NCBI GenBank assembly: GCA_003050645.1
Contig: PEBX01000008.1
Coordinates: forward strand, 1-64,000
Reading direction: 5' to 3'
Source: Candidatus Carbonibacillus altaicus
GTDB taxonomy: Bacteria > Bacillota > Bacilli > Thermicanales > DSM-22653
Length of the DNA stretch: 64,000 nt
A program made the translations under genes and the position numbers. The notes beneath the pieces were generated by a model, which made no database searches, had not been told where the DNA came from, and saw only the letters and a program-made list of their open reading frames with translations. Positions 1 to 8,628 of this stretch are shown here, one piece after another (positions within the stretch are counted from its first letter, which is position 1; each line of letters starts with the position of its first letter).

Positions 1-82
1 CAGGTGGCACGCTCCATGCCTGCGCGCGTGCTTTAAAGGACGGAGGACACGAGACAATTTACGGTTTAACCGTCTTTCGTGC

Positions 83-245
83 TTAGATCACCCTGAGAAG
101 GGGTTCCTTCTTGAAAAAGTGTTCTATCATGAACCATTGTTCTTCATACTTGCTTAATCGTGTTTGAAGCTGGGGACGGAGTGCCAAGGTCGCTTGTTTG
201 ATATTGATGACCCGCCACATTACCATCGTATGTACGCGCTTTCTT
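83..245 (-). pseudogene. Unrecognised coding remnant
   Basis: Read right to left, about fifty codons stay open and end in a TAA at 83-85. The translation looks protein-like (for example MVMWRVINIKQATLAL and YEEQWFMIEHFFKK), but no credible start or ribosome site lies upstream. A resemblance to the middle of Eis-type acetyltransferases was considered and is too weak to name. The rest of 1-591 holds no gene I can support. Confidence 0.22.
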
Positions 246-591
246 GTGATGGAATGGAGCGTCGTCAGGCAAACAATGTGCGGTCGTGGGGAGGTCTATT
301 GTTTCTGTATTCTGGTTAAATCCAAAACCAAACGATTTTTATGACTATTCCTATGATCTTCGTGTTATTTCGAATATTAGCGCCGATCCCCGATCGATGG
401 TATGTGGTCGTCGATATTGATGAGAGGTTTATACAGTTTCTGCATGATGAACGTTCAATAAGAATGGTGCAGGATGAATGTAAGCATCTTGAATCACATG
501 AGCAACAAAGCAGGAGATGTATTGTGTATTGTATAATGGTTTTTTGTTTTATAAAATTAAAGATGATCCAAACTTTAAGGAGGGGAAAAGA

Positions 592-1143
592 ATGGCCAAA
601 AAAGTTCTATTGCTTGCCGGAGATGCGGTTGAGACACTGGAAATCTATTATCCGTATTTTCGTCTTTTGGAAGCGGGTCACGAAGCAGTGATCGCTGCAC
701 CGAGCAAAAAGAAATTGCATACGGTGATCCATGATTTTGAAAGCTGGGATACGTATACGGAAAAGCCCGGTTACCTAATGGATGCGCATGTTGCTTTTAG
801 TGACGTTGTTCCTGAAGACTATGACGGTCTCATTTTACCAGGCGGGCGGGCACCTGAATACATTCGCCTCGATCCAAATGTGCAAAAAATTGTGCGTCAT
901 TTTTTTGAAGCTGATAAACCGGTTGGAGTGATTTGTCATGCGGTATTAATTTTAGTTGCGGCAAAAATACCGCTCACCGGGCGCAAAATGACGGCTTATA
1001 CTGCTTGTCGTATCGACGTTGAAAGTTTGGGTGCAACGTACGTGGAAGAAGGATTGCATGTAGACGGAAAACTTGTCTCAGGTCATGCCTGGCCCGATTT
1101 ACCCGGGTTTATGCGGGAGTTCTTAAAGTTCCTTGAAGTGTAA
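592..1143 (+). CDS. DJ-1/PfpI superfamily protein
   Basis: A 183-residue single-domain protein of the DJ-1/PfpI class-I glutamine-amidotransferase-like fold. The ATG at 592 is chosen because AAGGAGGGG stands just before it; the frame is open further upstream but without a ribosome site. The nucleophile elbow VICHAVLIL carries the conserved cysteine near residue 115, and LILPGGRAPEYIR is the typical preceding loop. Members act as proteases, glyoxalases, deglycases or chaperones. The elbow lacks the usual glycine after CH (CHA instead of CHG), as in several DJ-1-like subgroups, so the activity cannot be assigned. It lies upstream of the dihydroxyacetone kinase genes but is separated by about 300 bp with its own promoter candidate. 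Confidence 0.85.
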   Translation: MAKKVLLLAGDAVETLEIYYPYFRLLEAGHEAVIAAPSKKKLHTVIHDFESWDTYTEKPGYLMDAHVAFSDVVPEDYDGLILPGGRAPEYIRLDPNVQKIVRHFFEADKPVGVICHAVLILVAAKIPLTGRKMTAYTACRIDVESLGATYVEEGLHVDGKLVSGHAWPDLPGFMREFLKFLEV

Positions 1144-1182
1144 CATATGATAGGTGTTCATCTTTCGTTTTTAGGGAAGAAA

Positions 1183-1211
1183 TTGACAAATAATATAAAG
1201 ATGGTTATTAG
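1183..1211 (+). promoter_or_regulatory. Candidate sigma-A promoter for the dha operon
   Basis: TTGACA at 1183-1188, a 17-bp spacer and TATTAG at 1206-1211. It lies about 235 bp before dhaK and nothing else is coded in between. The -35 is perfect and the -10 matches at four of six positions. Confidence 0.4.
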
Positions 1212-1242
1212 GCTCTAGGGACCTGAATATTAAACGTTATTC

Positions 1243-1330
1243 TATCTATTCCCTCTCTTTCCTTAACGCTTTTTTTTCTCCTTCGGTTCCCTCCTCTTTT
1301 CCCTCCTGTCTTTTTTCTCACTGCTCTCTC
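1243..1330 (+). other. Pyrimidine-rich leader of the dha operon
   Basis: Almost ninety bases consisting nearly only of C and T on the plus strand, including two CCTCC blocks that could pair with a Shine-Dalgarno sequence. It would be part of the dhaK 5' untranslated region if the promoter at 1183 is used. No hairpin terminator and no open frame were seen in it. Confidence 0.4.
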
Positions 1331-1445
1331 GAAAATCTGATGTCACTTTCATCCTTGGTGGTGCTCCCGACATAAGAATCTTAAAAAATAAAAACTATTG
1401 TTAACTTGAAACTTAAAAACAAAAAACGAAGTGAGGCTGAAGGTG

Positions 1446-2447
1446 ATGAAAAAACTGATCAATCGCGTCGAAGACGTAGTTAGCGAGTCGATCGAGGGGC
1501 TCGTTTTGGCAAATCCCGATTTAGTGCGTTACGAGCGGGAGCCGTTCTTTGTTTATCGCGCATCATCGCAGACGAAGGAGAAGGTTGCTCTCGTTTCCGG
1601 TGGGGGATCGGGGCATGAGCCGCTCCATGGTGGATACGTCGGGTATGGTATGCTCGACGCAGCATGTCCGGGTGAGATTTTCACCAGTCCCGTTCCGGAT
1701 CAAATCGTCAGTGCAGTAAAAAAAGTCGATCACGGGGCGGGCGTGTTGCTGATCGTTAAAAATTATACCGGTGACGTGATGAACTTTGAAATGGCCCACG
1801 AAATTCTGGAAATGGAAGGGATCAAGGTTGAGCGGGTCATCGTAAGCGATGATGTAGCCGTTGAAGATTCTTTATACACAACGGGTCGGCGAGGTGTAGG
1901 CGGAACAGTACTTTTAGAAAAAATTGTGGGTGCTGCAGCAGAAGAAGGTTGGGATCTCGAGCGTGTAAAAGATTTAGCGGAGCGCGTCGCGGGACGTGTG
2001 CGGTCGATGGGGCTCGCTTTATCTTCTTGCACTGTTCCGGCGAAAGGATCTCCGACATTTGCGTTAGGACATGATGAGATCGAGCTCGGGATCGGTATTC
2101 ACGGGGAACCGGGAAGAAAACGCATCCCCAAGCAACCTGCGGATACTTTAACCGAGATGCTCACGCAACCGATTATAGATGATCTCGCGCTCACATCCGG
2201 TGATTCTGTGATCGCCCTTGTAAACGGTATGGGGGGGACGCCGCTCATGGAACTGTATATTGTCTATCGTAAGCTTGAACAACTTTTGCGCGAACGCGGG
2301 ATCGCTATTCAAAGAAACCTTGTCGGGAACTATATTACGAGTCTGGAAATGCAAGGTGTCTCGATTACTTTACTGAAAGCGGATGAAGAGATATTGGCGT
2401 TTTGGGACTTACCGGTTCACACGTCGGCCTTACGCTGGGGGATGTAG
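1446..2447 (+). CDS. dhaK: Dihydroxyacetone kinase subunit DhaK
   Basis: The 333-residue substrate-binding subunit of the PTS-dependent dihydroxyacetone kinase. It holds dihydroxyacetone covalently as a hemiaminal on a histidine while DhaL transfers phosphate. GGGSGHEPLHGGYVG near residue 48 and GIGIHGEPG near residue 215, with the substrate-binding histidine, are family signatures. The ATG at 1446 is preferred over the GTG-type start at 1431 because GTGAGG lies at a fair distance upstream. It heads a three-gene operon with dhaL 43 bp downstream and dhaM overlapping dhaL. No DhaR-type activator gene is adjacent. The product glycolytic intermediate is dihydroxyacetone phosphate. Confidence 0.95.
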   Translation: MKKLINRVEDVVSESIEGLVLANPDLVRYEREPFFVYRASSQTKEKVALVSGGGSGHEPLHGGYVGYGMLDAACPGEIFTSPVPDQIVSAVKKVDHGAGVLLIVKNYTGDVMNFEMAHEILEMEGIKVERVIVSDDVAVEDSLYTTGRRGVGGTVLLEKIVGAAAEEGWDLERVKDLAERVAGRVRSMGLALSSCTVPAKGSPTFALGHDEIELGIGIHGEPGRKRIPKQPADTLTEMLTQPIIDDLALTSGDSVIALVNGMGGTPLMELYIVYRKLEQLLRERGIAIQRNLVGNYITSLEMQGVSITLLKADEEILAFWDLPVHTSALRWGM

Positions 2448-2490
2448 GACAAATTTTATGGTGAAGTTGTAAAGAAGAAAGGGGTACACT

Positions 2491-3150
2491 ATGATCGATA
2501 CTGCCCGCTTGAAGGCATGGCTAAGACGCTATGCTGAACTCATTCACGTGCACAAAGATGAACTCACTGCTTTAGATGCAACGATCGGCGATGCGGACCA
2601 CGGAACGAATATGGATCGAGGCATGCAAGCCGTGCTACACATTCTTGGAGATGAGGAAGATGCGAATGAAAATATCAGACCTGCCGAGTTGCTGAAACAA
2701 GTAGCGATGGTGCTCATCTCTAAAGTCGGTGGTGCGTCTGGCCCGCTTTACGGCACAGCTTTTTTACGGATGGCACAAGCGGTTGGTGAAAAAGAACAGC
2801 TGAATGAAGAGGATATCGCGCAGATGTTTGCAGCGGGACTCAACGGCATGAAGGAGCGTGGCAAAGCCGATCTAGGCGATAAAACGATGGTCGATGCGTA
2901 TGCGCGCGCCGTTTCAGCGCTATCCTCCTCGCTTGCCGAGGGATTTCCACTAAAGGAGAGTTTGGCGCAGGCGATTAGTGCTGCAAAAGAGGGTTCGGAT
3001 CAAACGATTCCCCTGATTGCTCGAAAAGGTCGGGCCAGTTACCTCGGTGAGCGCTCACGTGGACATCGCGATCCGGGTTCGCTCAGCACAGTTTACTTAT
3101 TTGAAGCAGCATTAGTTTTTGCCGGAGAAGGTGAGATAAACCATGCTTGA
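2491..3150 (+). CDS. dhaL: Dihydroxyacetone kinase ADP-binding subunit DhaL
   Basis: A 219-residue all-helical nucleotide-binding subunit that uses a tightly held ADP as phosphate relay between DhaM and the DhaK-bound substrate. The Mg/ADP motif IGDADHGTNMDRG begins near residue 30, and SKVGGASGPLYGT and LGDKTMVDA are further conserved blocks. The C-terminal GERSRGHRDPGS matches the family's usual GER-GH-DPGA stretch. AGAAAGGGG precedes the ATG. The end overlaps dhaM by eight bases, which implies translational coupling. Confidence 0.95.
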   Translation: MIDTARLKAWLRRYAELIHVHKDELTALDATIGDADHGTNMDRGMQAVLHILGDEEDANENIRPAELLKQVAMVLISKVGGASGPLYGTAFLRMAQAVGEKEQLNEEDIAQMFAAGLNGMKERGKADLGDKTMVDAYARAVSALSSSLAEGFPLKESLAQAISAAKEGSDQTIPLIARKGRASYLGERSRGHRDPGSLSTVYLFEAALVFAGEGEINHA

Positions 3151-3574
3151 ACAGGGGATGGACACGCCTTTCCTTCGACCGGTAGGTTTGGTGCTCGTCT
3201 CGCACAGCCAGGCCATTGCCAGAGGGACACGCGAATTGGCCGAACAAATGGCAGGCGGCATGGTACCGATTCGAGATGCCGGAGGGACCTTAGAGGGTGC
3301 GATCGGTACCGACACAATGCGGGTGATTGCAGTTATTCAAGATGTTCTTAAGTTGGCAGAGGTAGCCATTGTATTGATGGATCTCGGAAGCGCCTATCTC
3401 AGCACGGAGACAGCGTTAGAAATGTTGGATAAGTCCTTCAGATCAAGGGTCCGATTGAGTACGGCGCCTTTTGTAGAAGGTGCCATCATTGCTGCGGTGA
3501 CTGCATCAACCGGTGCATCGGTGGAGGAGGTTTTGAAAGAAGCTGATGCGGCACGATTTTTACCTAAACAGTAA
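3143..3574 (+). CDS. dhaM: PTS-dependent dihydroxyacetone kinase phosphotransfer subunit DhaM
   Basis: A 143-residue protein made only of the EIIA-man-like domain of DhaM, which passes phosphate from HPr to the ADP on DhaL. The phosphorylated histidine sits in VLVSHSQAIARG near residue 20, and the DLGSAYLSTETALEML block is conserved. Enterobacterial DhaM has extra HPr and EI domains; the short single-domain form seen here is the usual Firmicutes version. It overlaps dhaL by eight bases and ends the operon. No clear terminator follows. Confidence 0.92.
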   Translation: MLEQGMDTPFLRPVGLVLVSHSQAIARGTRELAEQMAGGMVPIRDAGGTLEGAIGTDTMRVIAVIQDVLKLAEVAIVLMDLGSAYLSTETALEMLDKSFRSRVRLSTAPFVEGAIIAAVTASTGASVEEVLKEADAARFLPKQ

Positions 3575-4229
3575 GTTAATTAAGAATATCTTTGAAACAA
3601 TTATTATAAGGGATTACAGACGAAATATGACTCGCCTTGTGTTTAAGCTGAGCATACCCATTAACCAGGCTGGCCGATTTCTTGGCACCGAATTCAACAT
3701 TTGTCCGCTCAAGCTTTTTCTCGGTACGTACGGGATTTGCGCTTACAGGGTTCTTACGCTTAATGTATACGAATGACGATGACTTTCAGTTTTTCATGTG
3801 TTTCATTCAGCAATGAAAAAAACGGAAGGGGAGTCTTTGTCTTTCAAAGAGCAGGTCGCATCGAACTAAAGCTTCCCTTTATTGGTTTAAGCTTGTCTTG
3901 GTTTCAATCTTCTACAAAGTCCTCTCACTCTTGCCAGTTCTTAGAAACCTTATTCCTTTTTTAGAAAGGTTTTTCACTCTGTATTTGGGTAAGAATCTGA
4001 TAGGGAAATTAAATGATGATAAGTATATTATAAAAAAGGAAGATATTTTTTTAATTAAGAAACATCTACTATGACCGTGGAGAATAAAGGGATTGCTCCT
4101 TGAACTTCTCATCATGAGATGTGACTGCAAGAGAAACTCTACCATTAAACGTTCGTGTAGGTGGTGGGAGTATGTCACTAAGTTTGATTTAATACAGAAG
4201 TTATTCAATTATTTAAGGAGGATCAGTAG
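3575..4229 (+). other. Gap between dhaM and the esterase
   Basis: About 650 AT-rich bases with no open frame that looks real. A weak hairpin at 3944-3976 (AAACCTT against AAGGTTT, followed by a T run) might end transcription, but the loop is long. Nothing else is recognised. Confidence 0.3.
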
Positions 4230-5012
4230 ATGGCTCTTATTCGCAATTACTTTTTTTCAGAAACCCTACAGATAAATACGTCAATGACTATTATTTTTCC
4301 CCAATTACAACAGGTAAATCTAAAAATGAACCAGTTGATAGAAAAGCATGGCTTTCCGACTCTGTATTTATTACATGGATTATTTGACGATGACATCACC
4401 TGGATACGAAGGACTTCTATTGAAAGATATGTTGATTCTTTAGGATTAGCTGTGGTTATGCCCCAGGTAGGACGGAGTTATTATACAGATATGGTTTATG
4501 GTCCGAAGTACTGGACCTTTTTAAGTGAAGAAGTACCCAAAATTACTCGGACTTTTTTTCGTTTATCAGATAAACGTGAATATAATTTTGTGGCAGGTGT
4601 TTCTATGGGCGGTTATGGTGCCTTAAAATGGGCTCTTAGTAGACCGAAACAATTTATGGCTGTTGCCAGTCTATCAGGTAGAATCGACATAGCCAAATTA
4701 TCTGAGGATCCACTTAGGGTGAGAGATTACAAATTAATATTCGATAATCAAACTGTCGAAGATACAGAAAATGATCTTTTTTGGTTACTGAAGAATTTTA
4801 ATCAAAATAAATCACCAAAACCAAAAGTGTATATAAGTTGTGGAATAGAAGATGACTTGTATGGGGAAAACTTGATGTTTTGTGATGCTTTGCAGGATGC
4901 TGCATTTGATTGTACGTTTGATGAGGGACTAGGGGGGCACGAGTGGAGTTATTGGGACCAAAAAATACAAGATGTTCTTGATTGGTTAGTTTATCATTTC
5001 TTGATTCCGTGA
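4230..5012 (+). CDS. Serine esterase, esterase D / EstA family
   Basis: A 260-residue alpha/beta-hydrolase of the putative-esterase family (esterase D, tributyrin esterase). The oxyanion stretch LYLLHGLFDDDITW lies near residue 45, the nucleophile serine in GVSMGGYGALKW near residue 128, the acid in SCGIEDDLYGEN and the histidine in GLGGHEWSYWD. TTAAGGAGG stands at good distance before the ATG. No signal peptide, so it is cytoplasmic. Such enzymes cleave short-chain acyl or acetyl esters, sometimes from sugars. Its low GC content differs from the island genes. The last codons coincide with the start of a repeat found again at 42.5 kb, so the C-terminus may have been replaced. Confidence 0.82.
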   Translation: MALIRNYFFSETLQINTSMTIIFPQLQQVNLKMNQLIEKHGFPTLYLLHGLFDDDITWIRRTSIERYVDSLGLAVVMPQVGRSYYTDMVYGPKYWTFLSEEVPKITRTFFRLSDKREYNFVAGVSMGGYGALKWALSRPKQFMAVASLSGRIDIAKLSEDPLRVRDYKLIFDNQTVEDTENDLFWLLKNFNQNKSPKPKVYISCGIEDDLYGENLMFCDALQDAAFDCTFDEGLGGHEWSYWDQKIQDVLDWLVYHFLIP

Positions 5013-5092
5013 CCGAGGTATAAAAACTTGTGCGTTGTACTGTCGATTGTCGCTAAAATCGTTCTCCTGGCCATTTAAAGTGAAGACTTTGT
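5004..5092 (+). repeat. 89-bp imperfect direct repeat, copy A
   Basis: Matches 42542-42630 in the same orientation. The best-kept core is CGTTCTCCTGGCCATTTAAA. It begins inside the last codons of the esterase, whose stop TGA (5010-5012) is part of the shared sequence. On the minus strand both copies read FKWPGER followed by one residue and a stop, which suggests the end of a lost transposase gene. The element is not identified. Confidence 0.6.
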
Positions 5093-5149
5093 TGATGCTT
5101 CTCGTCCTGCTGACAGAAGGCGGGCTCTACGTCCATTCGAACGGCACCC

Positions 5150-5400
5150 CGCTCGGACCTCGACTCGCAATACGCTCGGCTGAAGTCTTTCGTCGTTGAA
5201 CTGGGCACGGATGACGTCGCCATCAGCACCGGCGGTACCGGCGGACACGCCGCGCCACCCGATCTCCTACGAGCTGTGGATCGGATTCGCGCGAAAGTCG
5301 TTATGCCGATCCACAGTCTGCACTTCGTACGGCTCGTTGTCCGAGCGCTCAAGGCTTTCAAGCCGGAGCCCGACCGACCGTATGTATGTCCTGAAACGGA
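5150..5400 (+). pseudogene. Remnant resembling the C-terminal part of an MBL-fold hydrolase
   Basis: One frame on the plus strand gives FVVELGTDDVAIST, GGHAAPPDLLRAVDRI and KVVMPIHSLHF. This resembles the SGHASPEDL ... PKVVIPIH block of beta-CASP metallo-beta-lactamase-fold nucleases such as RNase J. There is no start, no metal-binding N-terminal part and a stop shortly after. From 5400 to 5790 nothing recognisable is seen. Confidence 0.38.
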
Positions 5401-5792
5401 CGGTTAAGACGGTCAAGACCGTCGATTGTTCGCCGAGCGTTTGAGTCGTCCATCGGAACGGCCGGCTCGTCGCTCCGCTCTTTGTCTGGGTTTCAATTAC
5501 AACGGATTTGAGCATCGTTTCCTGTGTAATATCTTCACGGCATCTGGTCGAAAAGCGATCTTGATTAAATAAGGTGTTTTCGTTCATTTGCCGTTTCCCA
5601 ATTTTGCACAGCGGATAAGATAAACAAAGACGAAAGCTAGCAACGCATCGCCCATCGGACGTCGCTTTCGGAAACGGACCATAAGGCGGACGGCAATGAA
5701 CTTCCGAATGAAGACCTCGTCTTGATCGAAGTATCCGGTTCGGTCTGTGACGGGCTGACAGGCCAGAGCGTAAGTGAAGGCGAATCAAACGC

Positions 5793-5827
5793 AATAAAAT
5801 GACACTCCCCCACCGGTTGGTGGAGGG
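5793..5827 (-). terminator. Probable Rho-independent terminator of the GntR gene
   Basis: Downstream of the leftward gene that ends at 5831. The strands of the hairpin are CCACC at 5810-5814 and GGTGG at 5819-5823 with further G-C pairs after a mismatch. A T-rich tail follows on the minus strand. Confidence 0.5.
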
Positions 5828-5830
5828 AAT

Positions 5831-7207
5831 CTACAACAAACCTTTAATCCTTTTGCAAAATTCTTTGTTATCCTCTATTTGAGACCAATATAGTTTTAAT
5901 TCTTGATTCATGAGCGTCAGGCTTTGGTACTTGATGTTGAGGTCGCTGTGCAAGCGAAATGTTGGAATAATCTCGCGATAAAGCGAGAAACGCGACGGCC
6001 GATACATTCCGGGCACTTCATCCTCCGTTGATTCCGCGACAGATTTAAGGCTTGGAATCGAATACGTTTCACGGCGAATTTTCATTTGCGCTTGTCTGGA
6101 CAGTAAAAAATCAACAAGCAATTGGGCGGCAGCTTTATGCTTTGAATGTTGGTTGATGGCCAAACCGATGATGAGCAATAACGTCGCCGGCTTTTTGTAA
6201 TAAGGCAAAGCGGACAGATCGAAAGGGAACTGAGCCGCCTGCAAATGGTTGAGGTTAAAATAAGTGGTCATAATCATGGACACTTTTTCCTCAAGGAATA
6301 AGGCCTCTGCATCAACTTCGTTGTCCGACAAATAAGTCGGAAAGATCTCATTGCGCTGAATCAACGTTCTGCATAATTCCAGGCCTTCCATTAACGGAGA
6401 ATCACAGATTGTCGAACTGTTGTCCGTTGTCCCGAGCTGATCTCCGCTTTGCAACAAAAAGATGGGCCAGCGGTTGACGGAAAGCGGATGGAAATAGAAG
6501 CCGTACCTTTGCGGGTCGCGCTTTGCCAATTCAAGGGCGACATGCACCAGCTTGTTCCAAGTCCAACTGCTGTCAGGTTCAGGCAGATCGAGTTCACGAA
6601 AATGCTTCACATTGTAACAGAGGACGACGGGAGACAAGATGAAGGGCTGAACATAAAGTGCATCATCGATGATGAAAGGGTCAGAAGCAAACGAATACAC
6701 ATCCGCGGAAACATGCAACGGTTCAAAGACATGCTCGGCATTCTGCTCAACGAATTCGCGAAAATGACCGTAATTGATCGTAAACACATCGATGACACCC
6801 GTATCGATTAAGTTTTTCGCATATTGATAGTAATGCTCGGGATTCAAAGGGATGGGTTGAACGAGGACGTGCGGATATAATCGATGAAATTCCTCTAGGA
6901 GCTGTATGATTTGGGCTTCATAAACCAATGAGGAATAATATCCAAATTTGATGATCGTCTTTTCATCGCTCAGATTGACGACCATATTCCCTTTTCGCGG
7001 TTGCTTGACGATCAAGCCCTCCTGAACCAAAGACTCGAGACCTTTTCGCACCGAGTTTTTGCTCAAATGGTATTGTTCAGCGAGCGCCGATTCTGACGGC
7101 AAGTATTCTCCGATTTTCCACTTCCCGCCAATGATGTCTAGACGCAGCGTATTGATCATCGCATTGAGGCGAGCATGGAATGTGGCGCGGTTCGGTTTTT
7201 TTTTCAT
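5831..7207 (-). CDS. GntR-type regulator fused to a solute-binding-protein domain
   Basis: 458 residues. Residues 8-80 are a GntR winged helix (IGGKWKIGEYLPSESALA, then YHLSKNSVRKGLESL and EEGL-like QEGLIVKQPRKG). Residues about 85-458 look like a type-1 extracellular solute-binding protein, with LLEEFHRLYPHVLVQPI, a hinge region and PFILSPVVLCYNVKHF. No signal peptide is present, so the solute-binding fold works as a cytoplasmic ligand sensor. GAGGTAG precedes the ATG, and the second to fourth codons are all AAA. It lies 537 bp downstream of the transport genes on the same strand. It probably controls the divergent regulon between 7.7 and 15.7 kb; the ligand is presumably the imported sugar or a product. 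Confidence 0.88.
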   Translation of the reverse strand: MKKKPNRATFHARLNAMINTLRLDIIGGKWKIGEYLPSESALAEQYHLSKNSVRKGLESLVQEGLIVKQPRKGNMVVNLSDEKTIIKFGYYSSLVYEAQIIQLLEEFHRLYPHVLVQPIPLNPEHYYQYAKNLIDTGVIDVFTINYGHFREFVEQNAEHVFEPLHVSADVYSFASDPFIIDDALYVQPFILSPVVLCYNVKHFRELDLPEPDSSWTWNKLVHVALELAKRDPQRYGFYFHPLSVNRWPIFLLQSGDQLGTTDNSSTICDSPLMEGLELCRTLIQRNEIFPTYLSDNEVDAEALFLEEKVSMIMTTYFNLNHLQAAQFPFDLSALPYYKKPATLLLIIGLAINQHSKHKAAAQLLVDFLLSRQAQMKIRRETYSIPSLKSVAESTEDEVPGMYRPSRFSLYREIIPTFRLHSDLNIKYQSLTLMNQELKLYWSQIEDNKEFCKRIKGLL

Positions 7208-7744
7208 TCTTCTACCTCAGCATGAATCTAAAACGAAAGCAAGGGAATAATGGAATCCCAATACACCACTATCTTACCTTAGACTGTACGCACGCGCAAC
7301 ACCTTCGACAAACGGAGTGAGTCTAGCCATCGAGAACGTCTTATTTGCTCCATTCGGCGGATGCCGCCTTGAACGCTTCCCGCTTGATCTTTGGTTCTCC
7401 TGTAGACCGACTCCGTCTTCAAACAAGGAACTCCTCAAGACGCTCCGATGACCCTTTTCCTCTTGACGTACAGGAGCCAAACACCTGAATGTTCGCTCGC
7501 CGCCGTGCCCACACCCCCCTCGAGTACCATCACTAGTAAGCAGCTCTTTAAGTTCGTCTCCAACAGGGAGGAGCGCTTGTGTTTGAGCCGGATGTACCCA
7601 CCTTCATCCTCCTCCTATCAACGTTACGGGCTCTTCCTCCTCCCTACATGCGTGGCATAATGTACATCACACTCGATCATTTCACTGGCAGGAGTCGGAC
7701 AGCACGCGACGAAGAAGACGCACGACAGGCCGGCTGAACGTTCC
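7208..7744 (-). other. Gap between permease and GntR genes
   Basis: 537 bases without a believable gene. The minus strand has an open stretch near 7274-7480 but no ribosome site, and its translation is low-complexity and unrecognised. It may be worn mobile DNA. Confidence 0.3.
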
Positions 7745-8608
7745 TTAGCCTTTAATCGAGCTGGAAAAAGCCGTCTCCGCAAAATAGCGCTGTAATGAAA
7801 TAAACACGATCATGATCGGAATGAGCGCAATGATGCTCCCTGCAGCGATATACCGCATATTGGATACAAATACGCCTTGCAATTTGTAGAGCCCCAACGT
7901 CAAAGGATACATGTTCGAGTCATCGAGCAAAAGAAGCGGCCATAAGAAATTGTTCCATGAAGCAATAAAGCTTAAAATCGCCAACGTGGCCATCATTGGT
8001 CTGACCATCGGAAGCATGATTTTCCACCATATTTGCCAAACATTTGCGCCGTCGATGAACGCAGATTCTTCGATTTCCCGAGGGATGGACAAAAAAGCTT
8101 GCCTCATCAAGAAGATCCCGAACGTGCTGACAGCATTCGGCAGAATGACACCGGCATACGTTCCGATCAGCCCGAGTTTGTTTAAAATCAAATAGATCGG
8201 GATCATCGTCACTTCGACCGGAATGATCATAGTGGCGATAACCAGCACGAAAATGAAACGCCTTCCTTTAAATTCCATACGTGCCAAAGGAAATGCGGCA
8301 AGGCTCGAAAAGAACACCGGGAACAAAACGCCAAAAAAAGTGAGAATCAGACTGTTTCTTAAATATAGAGGAATAGGCAATGTTTTCCATACTGCTTTAT
8401 AGTTTTCAAAAGTAAGGTGCTCTGGAATAAACTTAGGGGGAAAAGAGAAAATCGCTTCATCCGCGCCTTTCAACGACGTTGACAGCGTCCATAAAAAAGG
8501 GACAATCATCACCAAGGACAGCAAAATCAAAAGAGCATAAGAAACGACCTTGGTGCCGTATCTTCGATAAAGTGTCTTAGCGCGCCGATGGTTCACCGTT
8601 CCAAACAT
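7745..8608 (-). CDS. Sugar ABC transporter permease, MalG family (CUT1)
   Basis: About 287 residues with six predicted membrane helices. The EAA loop that contacts the ATPase reads EESAFIDGANVWQIWWKIML. The N-terminal LSTSLKGADEAIFSFPPKFIP and the C-terminal half are typical of MalG/UgpE proteins. GGAGGAG just before the ATG at 8606-8608 supports that start; an earlier ATG overlaps the stop of the preceding permease gene as TAATG. It is the last gene of the transporter set. No ATPase is encoded nearby, so a shared MsmK/UgpC-type ATPase elsewhere must serve it. Confidence 0.9.
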   Translation of the reverse strand: MFGTVNHRRAKTLYRRYGTKVVSYALLILLSLVMIVPFLWTLSTSLKGADEAIFSFPPKFIPEHLTFENYKAVWKTLPIPLYLRNSLILTFFGVLFPVFFSSLAAFPLARMEFKGRRFIFVLVIATMIIPVEVTMIPIYLILNKLGLIGTYAGVILPNAVSTFGIFLMRQAFLSIPREIEESAFIDGANVWQIWWKIMLPMVRPMMATLAILSFIASWNNFLWPLLLLDDSNMYPLTLGLYKLQGVFVSNMRYIAAGSIIALIPIMIVFISLQRYFAETAFSSSIKG

Positions 8609-8628
8609 CGTTCTCCTCCGCCTGTGCA

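Noticed and set aside
83-245. Acetyltransferase (Eis-like) gene at the left edge
   Set aside because: Only a faint similarity over some twenty residues; kept as an unnamed remnant.
341-691. 116-codon open frame before the DJ-1 gene
   Set aside because: It overlaps the DJ-1/PfpI start in another frame and has no ribosome site.
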